Shown here in pieces: positions 42,245 to 50,769 of a DNA stretch of 64,000 nucleotides; within the stretch, counting starts at the first letter, position 1; each line of letters opens with the position of its first letter. The position numbers and the translations under genes are program-made. This DNA is from Actinoallomurus oryzae (GTDB lineage: Bacteria > Actinomycetota > Actinomycetes > Streptosporangiales > Streptosporangiaceae): NCBI RefSeq assembly GCF_039541955.1, contig NZ_BAABHF010000035.1, positions 192,125 through 256,124 on the forward strand. Direction: 5' to 3'. The notes under the pieces were generated by a model. That model made no database searches. It saw only the letters and a program-made list of their open reading frames with translations, and was not told where the DNA came from.

Positions 42245-43243
42245 ATGGCCGGAACGGTGCTGTTCCACGAACTGGGCGGCCCCGAGGTGCTGCGGCTGGA
42301 GGACGTGGCGGTCGGCGAGCCCGGCCCCGGCGAGGTGCGCGTCCGTGTGGAGGCGATCGGCCTGAACCGGGCCGAGGCGCTGTTCCGCAGCGGCCGCTAC
42401 ATCGAGCCGGTGAGACGGTTTCCGGCCAGGCTGGGCGCCGAGGCCGCCGGCGTGGTCGAGGCGGCCGGCGAGGGCGTCACCGGGCTGGAGCCCGGGCAGC
42501 CGGTCAGCGTCATACCCGCCTTCTCCCAGAACGACTACGGCGTCTACGCCGAACGGGCGATCGTGCCCGCGGCGGCGGTGCTGCCCCGCCCCGACGGGCT
42601 CGACGCGGTCGCGGGCGCGGCGGTGTGGATGCCGTACCTGACGGCCTACGGCGCGCTGGTCGAGGTCGGCGGCATGCGGGCCGGGGACACGGTCGCGCTG
42701 AACGCCGCGTCCAGCAGCGTGGGGCTGGCCGCCATCCACATCGCGCGCCGCGTGGGCGCCGTACCGATCGCCCTCACCCGCACCGGTGCCAAGAAGGACG
42801 CGCTACTTCGGGAGGGGGCGGCCGAGGTGATCGTCACGGAGGCGGAGGACGTGGTCGAGCGGGTGCCGGCGCTGACCGGAGGCCGGGGCGCGGACTTCGT
42901 CTTCGACGCCGTCGCCGGCCCCGGCGTGGTGGACCTGGCCAGGGTGGTCGCCCCGGGCGGCACTCTCCTGGAGTACGGGGCGCTCAGCGGCGAGGCGACC
43001 CCGTACCCGGGGTTCGAACTCGGCATGCCCGCACTGAACATGCGCACCTACACGGTCCACGAGACGACGAGGAATCCGGAGCGCCTGCGCCGCGCGGAGG
43101 CGTTCGTGGCCTCCGGACTGCGAGCCGACGCCTTCCGCGCCGTGGTGGACCGCACCTTCGACCTCGGCGACATCGTCGCGGCCCACCGGTACATGGAGTC
43201 CGGCACGCGGCTCGGAAAGATCGTCGTCACCACCGCGCACTGA
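42245..43243 (+). CDS. Quinone oxidoreductase-like zinc-independent MDR protein
   Basis: A 332-residue medium-chain dehydrogenase/reductase. The N-terminal GroES-like domain includes VEAIGLNRAEALFRSGRYIE and LGAEAAGVVEAAGEGV. The Rossmann part shows LNAASSSVGLAAIHIARRVGA, in place of the GxGxxG of classical alcohol dehydrogenases, and ALTGGRGADFVFDAVAGPGV. No cysteines for structural zinc are present. It probably uses NADPH on quinone or enone substrates. ATG at 42245; GAGGGA lies 15-20 bp upstream. A palindromic promoter region precedes it, and a 12-bp hairpin ends the gene. Confidence 0.88.
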   Translation: MAGTVLFHELGGPEVLRLEDVAVGEPGPGEVRVRVEAIGLNRAEALFRSGRYIEPVRRFPARLGAEAAGVVEAAGEGVTGLEPGQPVSVIPAFSQNDYGVYAERAIVPAAAVLPRPDGLDAVAGAAVWMPYLTAYGALVEVGGMRAGDTVALNAASSSVGLAAIHIARRVGAVPIALTRTGAKKDALLREGAAEVIVTEAEDVVERVPALTGGRGADFVFDAVAGPGVVDLARVVAPGGTLLEYGALSGEATPYPGFELGMPALNMRTYTVHETTRNPERLRRAEAFVASGLRADAFRAVVDRTFDLGDIVAAHRYMESGTRLGKIVVTTAH

Positions 43244-43246
43244 ACC

Positions 43247-43274
43247 CCGGCCGCTCCCGGCGGGGAGCGGCCGG
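43247..43274. terminator. 12-bp convergent hairpin
   Basis: CCGGCCGCTCCC (43247-43258) pairs perfectly with GGGAGCGGCCGG (43263-43274) between the convergent oxidoreductase and PIN-domain genes. Confidence 0.75.
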
Positions 43275-43280
43275 TGCGGA

Positions 43281-43682
43281 TCAGACCTTCTGGATCAACG
43301 GCGGGAGTTTCACTCCGCTCGCGTCGACCAGCGCCTTCAAATCGTTCGGATCGCTCGTCAAGATGGTGGTCGCCCCGCGTTCGATCGCGGTGGCCACGAC
43401 GAGCGCGTCGACGGCGTCGCTCGTGCCGGTGCGGCCGAGCAACTCACCCGCCCGCTTGGCCGTGCTCTCATTCGGTGCGTCGACCACGCAGCGCCGCAGA
43501 AAGCGGCCGATGACCGCCTGCTTGCGTCCGTTGCGCCAGACCTGAGCAAGGACCGGCGTGCTGACGATGAGCTCCTGACCGGTGATCAGCGTTTCGTCGT
43601 AGACGGTCCAGATCACGCGGCTGCGGGACTCGGCGGAGATCAGCGAGCCCGCGTCGAGGACGATCGGGCGGACGGAGGACAT
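43281..43682 (-). CDS. vapC: PIN-domain toxin, VapC-like
   Basis: A 133-residue PIN-domain ribonuclease. Acidic catalytic residues are visible in PIVLDAGSLISAESR (N-terminal Asp and Glu), TSDAVDALVVATAIERG (two Asp) and ILTSDPNDLKAL (C-terminal Asp). VapC toxins cut tRNA or rRNA and are blocked by VapB. Its ATG overlaps the antitoxin stop by one base (TGATG), the usual operon layout with antitoxin first. The VapBC assignment rests on this pairing. Confidence 0.85.
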   Translation of the reverse strand: MSSVRPIVLDAGSLISAESRSRVIWTVYDETLITGQELIVSTPVLAQVWRNGRKQAVIGRFLRRCVVDAPNESTAKRAGELLGRTGTSDAVDALVVATAIERGATTILTSDPNDLKALVDASGVKLPPLIQKV

Positions 43683-43963
43683 CAGCCCGCCTCCTTCTCG
43701 CTCGCGGCCAACTCGTCGAGCTTGCGCTGGTGCTCGTCGGCCGCGTCGAGGATGGCCCGGGCCGCGGCCCTGTCCTCCTCGGTGAACGGACCCTCCTCGG
43801 ACACGAACCAGCGCACAGCCTCGGCACCGGCGCGGCGCCGGGCGGCCGCTGCGAGTTCTTCGGCGATGACGGCGGAGACGGAGGTGCCTTCTTCCTCGGC
43901 CTGGCGCCGGACCATCTCCGCGAGCTCGGCGGGCAGGGTGATGGACAGCTTCTTCATCGCCAT
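43682..43963 (-). CDS. Ribbon-helix-helix antitoxin-like protein
   Basis: A 93-residue protein with an N-terminal ribbon-helix-helix (KKLSITLPAELAEMVRRQAEEEGTSVSAVIAEEL) that should dimerise on DNA, followed by an acidic helical tail (FVSEEGPFTEEDRAAARAILDAADEH) of the kind that wraps a PIN toxin. ATG at 43963 lies nine bases after GGTAGGA; an open frame upstream to 44047 is less likely. Together with the downstream PIN gene it forms a VapBC-like type II module. Confidence 0.82.
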   Translation of the reverse strand: MAMKKLSITLPAELAEMVRRQAEEEGTSVSAVIAEELAAAARRRAGAEAVRWFVSEEGPFTEEDRAAARAILDAADEHQRKLDELAASEKEAG

Positions 43964-44089
43964 GGCGTCGATCCTACTTGGGTAGGATTGCTCTGGCCAG
44001 GCGAAATATGCGTGCCGCTGGGGGGCGGCCTCGATGGCTACGGTCACGGTCGGTAACTTAACCCCTACTATCGGTCCGTGACCACCTGT

Positions 44090-44590
44090 TTACCCGAAGT
44101 CACCGTGGTCGTACACGGTCACCGGGACGCCGCCGGCGACGAGGCGGGCGTCGATGAGGGGTTCGACGCGCTCCCAGCGTCCGCCGGCGAGGCCGCAGCC
44201 GATGCGGGGCATGTGGACGCTCGCCCGCAGTTCGGTGGCGTGTTCGGCGAGCCGGCGGAGGCACTCGTCCAGCGCCTCGTAGCGGATCGGCGCACCGGCC
44301 GAGCGGCCACGTTGGGTGCCGTGCTGGCCGATCATGTTCGCGACCCACGTGTCGGCGCGGACCTGGACGAGCTGGACCGCGCCGAGTCCGAAGTCGTTGC
44401 CGGCGCGGTCGCGGTACCAGCGCCGATAGGCCTTCTCCGGCTCGGGCCACCGCCGGGACACCGCCACGACGAAGCCCTTTCCCCACCCGCCCCGGTCGTT
44501 GCAGACGTGCGCGATGACCTTGGGGCCCTTGGCCTGGGGACACGTGGCGTCGCCCCGGACGTACCGGATGTCCGTCATGGTCCGCACCAT
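44090..44590 (-). CDS. Macro domain protein (ADP-ribose-1''-phosphate phosphatase-like)
   Basis: A 166-residue single macro domain. The sequence DIRYVRGDATCPQAKGPKVIAHVCNDRGGWGKGF is the ADP-ribose-binding start, with Asn-Asp-Arg-Gly-Gly-Trp-Gly-Lys-Gly-Phe as in the Poa1/ALC1-like branch, and RASVHMPRIGCGLAGGRWERV forms the second phosphate loop. Such proteins remove or bind ADP-ribose phosphate. ATG at 44590 has AGAGG eight bases upstream. It lies between the VapBC-like pair and rodA, beyond the rodA terminator hairpin, so it is a separate transcription unit. Confidence 0.88.
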   Translation of the reverse strand: MVRTMTDIRYVRGDATCPQAKGPKVIAHVCNDRGGWGKGFVVAVSRRWPEPEKAYRRWYRDRAGNDFGLGAVQLVQVRADTWVANMIGQHGTQRGRSAGAPIRYEALDECLRRLAEHATELRASVHMPRIGCGLAGGRWERVEPLIDARLVAGGVPVTVYDHGDFG

Positions 44591-44601
44591 AGGCGCGACC
44601 T

Positions 44602-44650
44602 CTGACCGGCATCCAGCGCGGAGCGCAGCGGAGTGCTGGATGCCGGTCAG
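44602..44650 (-). terminator. 16-bp hairpin after rodA
   Basis: CTGACCGGCATCCAGC (44602-44617) pairs perfectly with GCTGGATGCCGGTCAG (44635-44650), 34 bp beyond the rodA stop on the minus strand. It is probably the terminator of the mre-mrdA-rodA operon. Confidence 0.8.
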
Positions 44651-44683
44651 ACCTTACCTTTCTTCAAAGAGTTACGACGGAGA

Positions 44684-45859
44684 TCACTCGTACGGGTTGT
44701 GGCGCAGGTGCACGGCCTCCAGGAGGCCGATGGCGATCATGTTGGCGAACGTGGCCGATCCGCCGTAGGACACGAAGGGCAGCGGCAGGCCGGTGATCGG
44801 CATGATGCCGACGGTCATGCCGATGTTCTCGAACGTCTGGAACGCCAGCCAGCACACCACGCCCGAGGCCACCAGCAGGCCGAACAGGTCGGCCGCCTGC
44901 ATCGCGATGCGCAGGCCCCGCCACAGCACCACGCCCAGCAGCGCGGTGATCAGCGCCGCGCCCACGAAGCCGAGCTCCTCCCCCGCCACCGTGAAGATGA
45001 AGTCCGTGTGCTGCTCCGGCACGAAGTGTCCGATCGTCTGCTCGCCGTGGAACAGGCCCTTGCCGAAGAGCCCGCCCGAGCCGACGGCGATGCGCGCCTG
45101 CTCGGCGTTGTAGCCCGCGCCCCGCGGGTCCTTCGACGGATCGGCGAACGCGGTGAACCGGTTGATCTGGTACGGCTTGAGCAGGTGCAGCCACCACACG
45201 AGGAACGCCCCGGTCACCGCGCCGCCCAGCAGCCCCAGCACCCATCGCTTGGGCGCGCCGCTGACCGCCAGCATGCCGATCACGACCGCGCCGAACACCA
45301 GGGTCGTGCCCAGGTCCGGCTGGAGCATCACCAGTCCGGCGGGCAGGGCGGCCAGCCCCAGGGCCAGCAGGATGTCGCGGCGTCCCGGGCCCACCTCGCC
45401 GTCGCGTGGCTCGCCGAGGATCATCGCCAGCAGCACCACCATGCCGACCTTGGCGAACTCCGACGGCTGGAGCTGGAACCCGCCGCCCAGCGTGATCCAC
45501 GAGTGGGAGCCGTTGATCGTCGCGCCCAGCGGGGTGAGCACGACGACCAGGCCGATGCACGCGGCGGCGTACACGATCGGCGCGTACGCCCGCAGCAGCC
45601 GGTAGTCCAGCGCCGCCGTCACGCCGCCGAGGATCACCCCGATCGCGATGTTGAGCAGGTGTTTCTTCAGGTAGGAGTACGGATCGTCGCCCGCCTCGCT
45701 CAGGCCGCCGCGGGTCGCGGAGAACACCAGCACCGCGCCGATCGCGGTCAGGATCGCCGTGACGCAGATGAGCGTCCAGTCGAGCCGGCGCAACGGCGAG
45801 TCGGACAGGCGGCTCAGCCACGAGCGCCCTTCGAGCGGCCGGCCGTACCCGCTGATCAT
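44684..45859 (-). CDS. rodA: Peptidoglycan glycosyltransferase RodA
   Basis: A 391-residue SEDS polymerase with about ten helices that extends glycan strands with PBP2 in the elongation or sporulation machinery. Signature pieces are GATINGSHSWITLGGGFQLQPSEF, LQPDLGTTLVFG (catalytic Asp region), YNAEQARIAVGSGG and the C-terminal LPFVSYGGSATFAN. Its ATG overlaps the mrdA stop by four bases. Last gene of the mreB-mreC-mreD-mrdA-rodA operon. Confidence 0.96.
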   Translation of the reverse strand: MISGYGRPLEGRSWLSRLSDSPLRRLDWTLICVTAILTAIGAVLVFSATRGGLSEAGDDPYSYLKKHLLNIAIGVILGGVTAALDYRLLRAYAPIVYAAACIGLVVVLTPLGATINGSHSWITLGGGFQLQPSEFAKVGMVVLLAMILGEPRDGEVGPGRRDILLALGLAALPAGLVMLQPDLGTTLVFGAVVIGMLAVSGAPKRWVLGLLGGAVTGAFLVWWLHLLKPYQINRFTAFADPSKDPRGAGYNAEQARIAVGSGGLFGKGLFHGEQTIGHFVPEQHTDFIFTVAGEELGFVGAALITALLGVVLWRGLRIAMQAADLFGLLVASGVVCWLAFQTFENIGMTVGIMPITGLPLPFVSYGGSATFANMIAIGLLEAVHLRHNPYE

Positions 45860-48006
45860 TTGTGTTTCTTCTTCCGGTGGACGGGACGGGACGCGGGCGT
45901 CTTCTCCTCCGGCTCACCGAAGCCCGGCGGCGGAGCGATCGTGCCGTCGGCGGCGAGCGTCGGGAGCCGGTCGGGCACCTTGCCGTCGGGCAGGTCGGCC
46001 TTCTTGCCCTTGCGCAGGCCGTACATGTCCTCCCAGATCTCGCGTACGGCCGGCGCCGCGGTGGTCGATCCGGTGCCGGTCTGGGTGACCATCACCACGA
46101 CGACGTAGTGCGGGTTGTTGGCCGGGGCGTAGGAGGCGAACCAGGAGTTGTCCTTCTTTCCCCAGACCTCGGCGGTACCCGTCTTGCCGGCGACGGGAAG
46201 CTTGTCGAGCGGAAACCCGCCGAACGCCCCGGCCGCCGTGCCGGACTTGGGCACGTCGGCGAACGCGCTCCGCATGTACGCCAGCACCTTCTGCGAGATG
46301 GGCAGCTTGCCGGCCTTCACCGGGTCGATCCGGCGCGCCACCGTGCCGTTCGGCGCCAGCACCGCCTTGCCGACGCGCGGGCTCCACAGGGTGCCGCCGT
46401 TGGCCACCGCGGCGTACGCGCGGGCGAGCTGCAGCGGCGTGACCAGCACGTCGCCCTGGCCGACCGAGAAGTTGGCCGCGTCGCCGGCGCGGAAGACGTA
46501 GCCGTCGACGCAGTTCTCCGCGGCCATCTGCTTGAGGTACGCCGCCCGCGACGGATCGGTCTTGGCGACGTCGGGATAGCCGGTCTTGCCGTGCTTGCAG
46601 TCGGAGGCCTTGGTGGCCTCCCAGTAGTTCTTCTTCCACTGCCGGCTGGGGATGCGCCCGGCCGACTCGCCGACCAGGTCGATGCCGGTGCGCTTGCCGA
46701 ACCCGAAGTCCTTGGCCATCTTGATCATGGGGTCCTTGGGGTTCTTCACCGGGTGCATGCCGCCGTCGCGCAGCCATTCCTCGTACGCGAACCGGTAGAA
46801 GACTGTGTCGCAGGACATCACGATCGCCTGGTGCAGGCTGATGTCGCCGCCGGACTCACCCTCGAAGTTGCTGAACGCCCGCGCGCCCACCATGTACGAC
46901 GACGGGCAGCCGTAGATGCCGTGCAGCGGGTAGCCGTCCCGGATCGCGGCGGGCAGCGAGGAGATCTTGAACGTCGATCCCGGCGCGAACTCGCCCTGGG
47001 TGGCGCGGGAGATCAGCGGCTGTCCCTTGTTCTTGTTGAGCAGCGCGTCGTACTCGCTCTGGGAGATGCCGCCGGTCCACACCGCCGGGTTGTAGGTCGG
47101 GTAGCTGCCGAGCGCGATGACCCGCCCGGTGCGCACGTCCATGACCACGGCGGCCCCGGAGTCGGCGGGGTCGCCGCGTTTGCGCGCGGCGTCGATGGCG
47201 TGTTTCAGCGCGGACTCGACGTCGCCCTGGACCTTGGCGTCGAGACTGGTGACGAGGTTGCCGCCGGACACCGGGGGGGTCTCGGACGCGGCGCCCGTGA
47301 CCCGCCCCTGGCTGTCGACCAGCACCCGGCGTATGCCCGGCGCGCCGCGCAGGTCGCCGTCGTAGACCGCCTCCAGGCCGTCGCGGCCGATCAGGTCGGC
47401 GCCGCTGTAGCCGGTGACCTTGATGCCCTTGCGCTTGTTCAGCTCCTCCTGGGTGATCGGCTGGAGGTACCCGAGCGCCTGCGCGGCGCCCGCCCCGTCC
47501 GTACGGGGATAGTCACGGACCGCCTGGAGCTGGGCGCTGATGCCGGGGAAGTCCTCCTGGCGCTCGCGGATCTGCAGCGCCTTCCGGGCGTCGGCGTTGT
47601 CGTCGAGCGGGATCGGCTGGTACGGCGAGCCCGTCCAGCAGGGCCGTGTGACGCCCGGCCCGCACAGGCGGATCTTGTCGGCGAGCTGGGCGTACGGCAC
47701 CTTGAGCACCCCGGCGAGCCGCTGGAGCACGGCCTTGCCGCCGTCCTTCTGCCGCAGCAGGACCGTACGGTCGGCCGAGACGACCAGGGCCGTACGGTTG
47801 CGCACCAGCGGACGGCCGGCGTCGTCGAGGATCTGCCCGCGCGGCGCCGGCACGATGATGTCGCGGATGCCGTTGTCGGCGGCCACCCGGCGGTAGTACT
47901 GGCCGTTCATGACCTGCAGGTACCAGAGCCGCCCGCCGAGCGACAGCAGCAGCGACATGACCATGACGTGCAGCACGACGAGCCGCACGCGAGAACGTGA
48001 GCCCAT
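45856..48006 (-). CDS. mrdA: Penicillin-binding protein 2 (transpeptidase)
   Basis: A 716-residue class B PBP that cross-links peptidoglycan with RodA. One N-terminal helix (VVLHVMVMSLLLSLGGRLWYL) anchors it. A dimerisation domain starts at APRGQILDD. The transpeptidase has S344 in APGSTFKIS, SCD at 398-400, and AGKTGTAEVW at about 607. The C-terminus is Lys-rich. It follows mreD by four bases and overlaps rodA. Confidence 0.95.
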   Translation of the reverse strand: MGSRSRVRLVVLHVMVMSLLLSLGGRLWYLQVMNGQYYRRVAADNGIRDIIVPAPRGQILDDAGRPLVRNRTALVVSADRTVLLRQKDGGKAVLQRLAGVLKVPYAQLADKIRLCGPGVTRPCWTGSPYQPIPLDDNADARKALQIRERQEDFPGISAQLQAVRDYPRTDGAGAAQALGYLQPITQEELNKRKGIKVTGYSGADLIGRDGLEAVYDGDLRGAPGIRRVLVDSQGRVTGAASETPPVSGGNLVTSLDAKVQGDVESALKHAIDAARKRGDPADSGAAVVMDVRTGRVIALGSYPTYNPAVWTGGISQSEYDALLNKNKGQPLISRATQGEFAPGSTFKISSLPAAIRDGYPLHGIYGCPSSYMVGARAFSNFEGESGGDISLHQAIVMSCDTVFYRFAYEEWLRDGGMHPVKNPKDPMIKMAKDFGFGKRTGIDLVGESAGRIPSRQWKKNYWEATKASDCKHGKTGYPDVAKTDPSRAAYLKQMAAENCVDGYVFRAGDAANFSVGQGDVLVTPLQLARAYAAVANGGTLWSPRVGKAVLAPNGTVARRIDPVKAGKLPISQKVLAYMRSAFADVPKSGTAAGAFGGFPLDKLPVAGKTGTAEVWGKKDNSWFASYAPANNPHYVVVVMVTQTGTGSTTAAPAVREIWEDMYGLRKGKKADLPDGKVPDRLPTLAADGTIAPPPGFGEPEEKTPASRPVHRKKKHK

Positions 48007-48010
48007 CGGC

Positions 48011-48556
48011 CTACCTCGCCCGGTAGAAGCCGGGCACCGGGTCGAGCCCCGCCGAGTCGCGGGGCCGTTCGGCGCGGTTGGTCAGCCGCAGCACGGCCCA
48101 GACCACGAACGGGCTGGCGACGATGTCGTAGAAGACCTGGAGTGGAAGCACGTGCGAGACCACCGGCCAGCGGGCTCGCGGATCGCCGAGCATCGCCCCG
48201 ACCAGGGCGTACAGCACGGATCCGGCGAGGGCGCCGGCGGCCACCATCACGAACGGCAGCAGCGGCGCGCGGTTCATCTCGACCGCGACCGAGCCGCAGA
48301 GGTAGCCGATCAGGCAGAACACCAGCGCGTACCGGCCGATCGTGTGGTCGGCCGGCGGGATGATGTCGGCGGCCAGCCCGGCGCAGAACCCGGCGACGAG
48401 CCCGCGCAGCGAGCCGTTGACCAGGGCGAGCGCGACGACGGCGAGCAGCACGAGGTCGGGCACCACCGAGCCGGGCAGCGGCAGCCGGTTGACGACCGTC
48501 ACCTGCAGGATCAGCGCGGCGACGATGACGATCGAGGCAAGGACGTTACGTGACAC
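48011..48556 (-). CDS. mreD: Rod shape-determining protein MreD
   Basis: A 181-residue membrane protein with five to six helices (NVLASIVIVAALILQVTVV, LVLLAVVALALVNG, VMVAAGALAGSVLYALVGA). The GTG at 48556 is two bases after the mreC stop. It links MreC to the elongation complex. Size and position in mreBCD identify it more than motifs do. Confidence 0.9.
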   Translation of the reverse strand: MSRNVLASIVIVAALILQVTVVNRLPLPGSVVPDLVLLAVVALALVNGSLRGLVAGFCAGLAADIIPPADHTIGRYALVFCLIGYLCGSVAVEMNRAPLLPFVMVAAGALAGSVLYALVGAMLGDPRARWPVVSHVLPLQVFYDIVASPFVVWAVLRLTNRAERPRDSAGLDPVPGFYRAR

Positions 48557-48558
48557 GG

Positions 48559-49536
48559 TCAGCCTCTCGACGTCGGTGACGGAGCCGGCCGGGACTTCGG
48601 CGGCGAGGACGAGCCCGCCTGGGCCGGCGGCGGTTGGGACGGCGTGGGGGTGGGCGTCGGGCTCGACGGTGAGGGCGAGGGCGGCAGCACCGAGTCGCGC
48701 GGGTCGCGCTTCGGCGCTCCGACCACCACGCCGACGACGTCGAGCGAGGTGAAGTGCACGAACGGGCGTACGACGGCGGTGCGGGTCAGCGACCCCGACG
48801 TCCGCTCGATCCTGGTGATCGTGCCGATCGGGACACCGGGGACGTACGGCCGGTTGCCTTGCGAGCCGAAGGAGACGATGCGCTGGCCCGGCTCCATGAC
48901 CACGGTGGAGTCGAGCAGCTGGAACTTCAACGACGAGCCGGCGCGGCGGCCGGCGCCCTGGACGATGCCGATCTCGTCGGAGCCCTCCAGCCGCCCGCCG
49001 ACCGAGGACGCCGCGTCGATGGCGAGCATCACCGTGGAGGTGGTCGGCCCGACACGCGTCACCCGGCCGACCAGCCCGTCGCCGGACAGCACGGTCATGT
49101 TCGGCTGTACGCCGCTGCGGCTGCCGACGTCGAGCGAGACGGTGTTCTCCAGGCCCTCGCCGGAGGAGATGACCTCCGCCGGGACGATGCGATAGCCGCC
49201 CAGGCCGGACGCGCCGAGGAGGCGATCCAGCTGGCCCGCCCGCCGCTTGTCGAGCTGCCCGGAGCGCAGCTGCCGGCGCAGCTGCTGGTTCTCGCGTTCG
49301 AGCCGGGTGATCCGCCGGTGCGCGCTCGGCGCACCGGTGAACGTGTGGAACGCGCCGGCGATCGGATGGACGACCGCGGTGGCGCCCTGCTCGATGGGGC
49401 CGAAAATGGCCTCACCGAAACCGCGCAGCACCCTCAGCGGCGAGTTGTCCCCACCGCGGTAGTCCACCGTGATCATGGCGAGTGAGACGAGCAACAGCAC
49501 GCCGAGGACGGCGCGGGTTCGCCGGGTGTCCTTCAC
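48559..49536 (-). CDS. mreC: Rod shape-determining protein MreC
   Basis: A 325-residue MreC with an N-terminal membrane helix (RAVLGVLLLVSLAMITV), a coiled coil (RITRLERENQQLRRQLRSG) and the beta-barrel part (VISSGEGLENTVSLDVGSRSGV, GDGLVGRVTRVG). The C-terminal 50 residues are a Pro/Ser/Thr-rich tail common in actinomycetes. It sits 12 bp after mreB. Confidence 0.95.
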   Translation of the reverse strand: MKDTRRTRAVLGVLLLVSLAMITVDYRGGDNSPLRVLRGFGEAIFGPIEQGATAVVHPIAGAFHTFTGAPSAHRRITRLERENQQLRRQLRSGQLDKRRAGQLDRLLGASGLGGYRIVPAEVISSGEGLENTVSLDVGSRSGVQPNMTVLSGDGLVGRVTRVGPTTSTVMLAIDAASSVGGRLEGSDEIGIVQGAGRRAGSSLKFQLLDSTVVMEPGQRIVSFGSQGNRPYVPGVPIGTITRIERTSGSLTRTAVVRPFVHFTSLDVVGVVVGAPKRDPRDSVLPPSPSPSSPTPTPTPSQPPPAQAGSSSPPKSRPAPSPTSRG

Positions 49537-49548
49537 CGGCCGGGTGTC

Positions 49549-50580
49549 CTAACGCCTTGGTTCGGGTACGAGGACCTGCCGCAGTGCCTCGAAGTCCTCG
49601 ACGCACTTGCCTGAGCCGAGCACGACCGAGTCGAGCGGATTGTCGACCATGTGGATCGGCATGCCGGTCTCTTCGCGCAGGCGCTCATCGATGTTCTTCA
49701 GCAGGGCGCCGCCACCGGTCAGCGCGATGCCGCGGTCCATGATGTCGCCGGACAGCTCGGGCGGGCATTTGTCCAGGGTGGTCTTGACCGCGTCGACGAT
49801 GGTGTTGACCGACTCCTCGATCGCGCGGCGGATCTCCTCGGCGGAGATCACGACGGTCTTCGGCAGCCCGCTGACGAGGTCGCGGCCGCGGATCTCGGCG
49901 TGCGGCTCGTCGTCGAACGGGTATGCCGACCCGATCGCCATCTTGATCTCCTCGGAGGTGCGCTCCCCCAGCATGAGGGAGTACTCCTTCTTGGCGTAGG
50001 AGATGATCGCCTGGTCGAGTTCGTCGCCGCCGATGCGGATGGACTGGCTCGTCACGATGCCGCCGAGCGAGATGATCGCGACCTCGGTCGTGCCGCCGCC
50101 GATGTCGACGACCATGTTGCCGGTCGGCTCGTGCACCGGCAGCCCGGCGCCGATCGCGGCGGCCATCGGCTCCTCGATAATGTAGACGCGCCTGGCCCCG
50201 GCCTGGTAGCCCGCCTCCTTCACGGCGCGCTGCTCGACCCCGGTGATGCCGCTGGGCACGGCCACGACGATGCGTGGCTTGGCGAAATGTCGGCGTTTGT
50301 GCACCTTTTGGATGAAGTAGCGCAGCATGCGTTCGGTGACGTCGAAGTCGGCGATGACGCCGTCCTTCAGCGGACGCACCGCGACGATGTTGCCCGGCGT
50401 ACGGCCGATCATCCGCTTGGCTTCGATCCCGACGGCGACGATCTTGCCCGTGTGGGTGTTGATCGCCACGACAGAGGGCTCGTTGAGCACGATGCCGCGA
50501 CCGCGGACGTAGACCAACGTGTTCGCCGTACCCAGATCGACCGCCATGTCGCGGCCGAGGAACGACAGCTTGTTACCCAT
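49549..50580 (-). CDS. mreB: Rod shape-determining actin homologue MreB
   Basis: A 343-residue actin-fold protein that in actinomycetes organises spore-wall or lateral wall synthesis. Actin ATP motifs are DLGTANTLVYVRGRG, DIGGGTTEVAIISLGG and ALTGGGALLKNI. ATG at 50580 (MGNKLSFLGRDMAVDLG) matches the family N-terminus, although the ribosome site is weak and the frame runs to 50646. It is the first gene of the mre operon. Confidence 0.97.
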   Translation of the reverse strand: MGNKLSFLGRDMAVDLGTANTLVYVRGRGIVLNEPSVVAINTHTGKIVAVGIEAKRMIGRTPGNIVAVRPLKDGVIADFDVTERMLRYFIQKVHKRRHFAKPRIVVAVPSGITGVEQRAVKEAGYQAGARRVYIIEEPMAAAIGAGLPVHEPTGNMVVDIGGGTTEVAIISLGGIVTSQSIRIGGDELDQAIISYAKKEYSLMLGERTSEEIKMAIGSAYPFDDEPHAEIRGRDLVSGLPKTVVISAEEIRRAIEESVNTIVDAVKTTLDKCPPELSGDIMDRGIALTGGGALLKNIDERLREETGMPIHMVDNPLDSVVLGSGKCVEDFEALRQVLVPEPRR

Positions 50581-50716
50581 GAAGAAAGGCAGCCCTTCGA
50601 GATTGGCGGGCGTGCAGGAGCGCATTGTCATGGTAACTCGGAACACGCCAGTTGATGCAGGACCAATCGTCGCGCGTCGTCGCTCCGTAACGCTCCGGTC
50701 AGAAGCCGGTCACGCT

Positions 50717-50756
50717 AAACAAAACGCGCGGACCGGAGTCGCTCCGGACCGCGCGT
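50717..50756 (-). terminator. Intrinsic terminator of ndk
   Basis: On the minus strand a 15-bp stem (50742-50756 with 50724-50738, one mismatch) is followed directly by TTTTGTTT at 50717-50724, 13 bp after the ndk stop. It is a textbook intrinsic terminator and separates ndk from mreB. Confidence 0.85.
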
Positions 50757-50769
50757 CTTGGCACCGTCG

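Noticed and set aside
43281..44590. DarTG-type toxin-antitoxin system
   Set aside because: The macro domain is present but no DarT-like ADP-ribosyltransferase is found. The neighbours are PIN and ribbon-helix-helix proteins.
45862..48000. 712-codon plus-strand frame opposite mrdA
   Set aside because: PBP2 motifs STFK, SCD and KTG on the minus strand are decisive.
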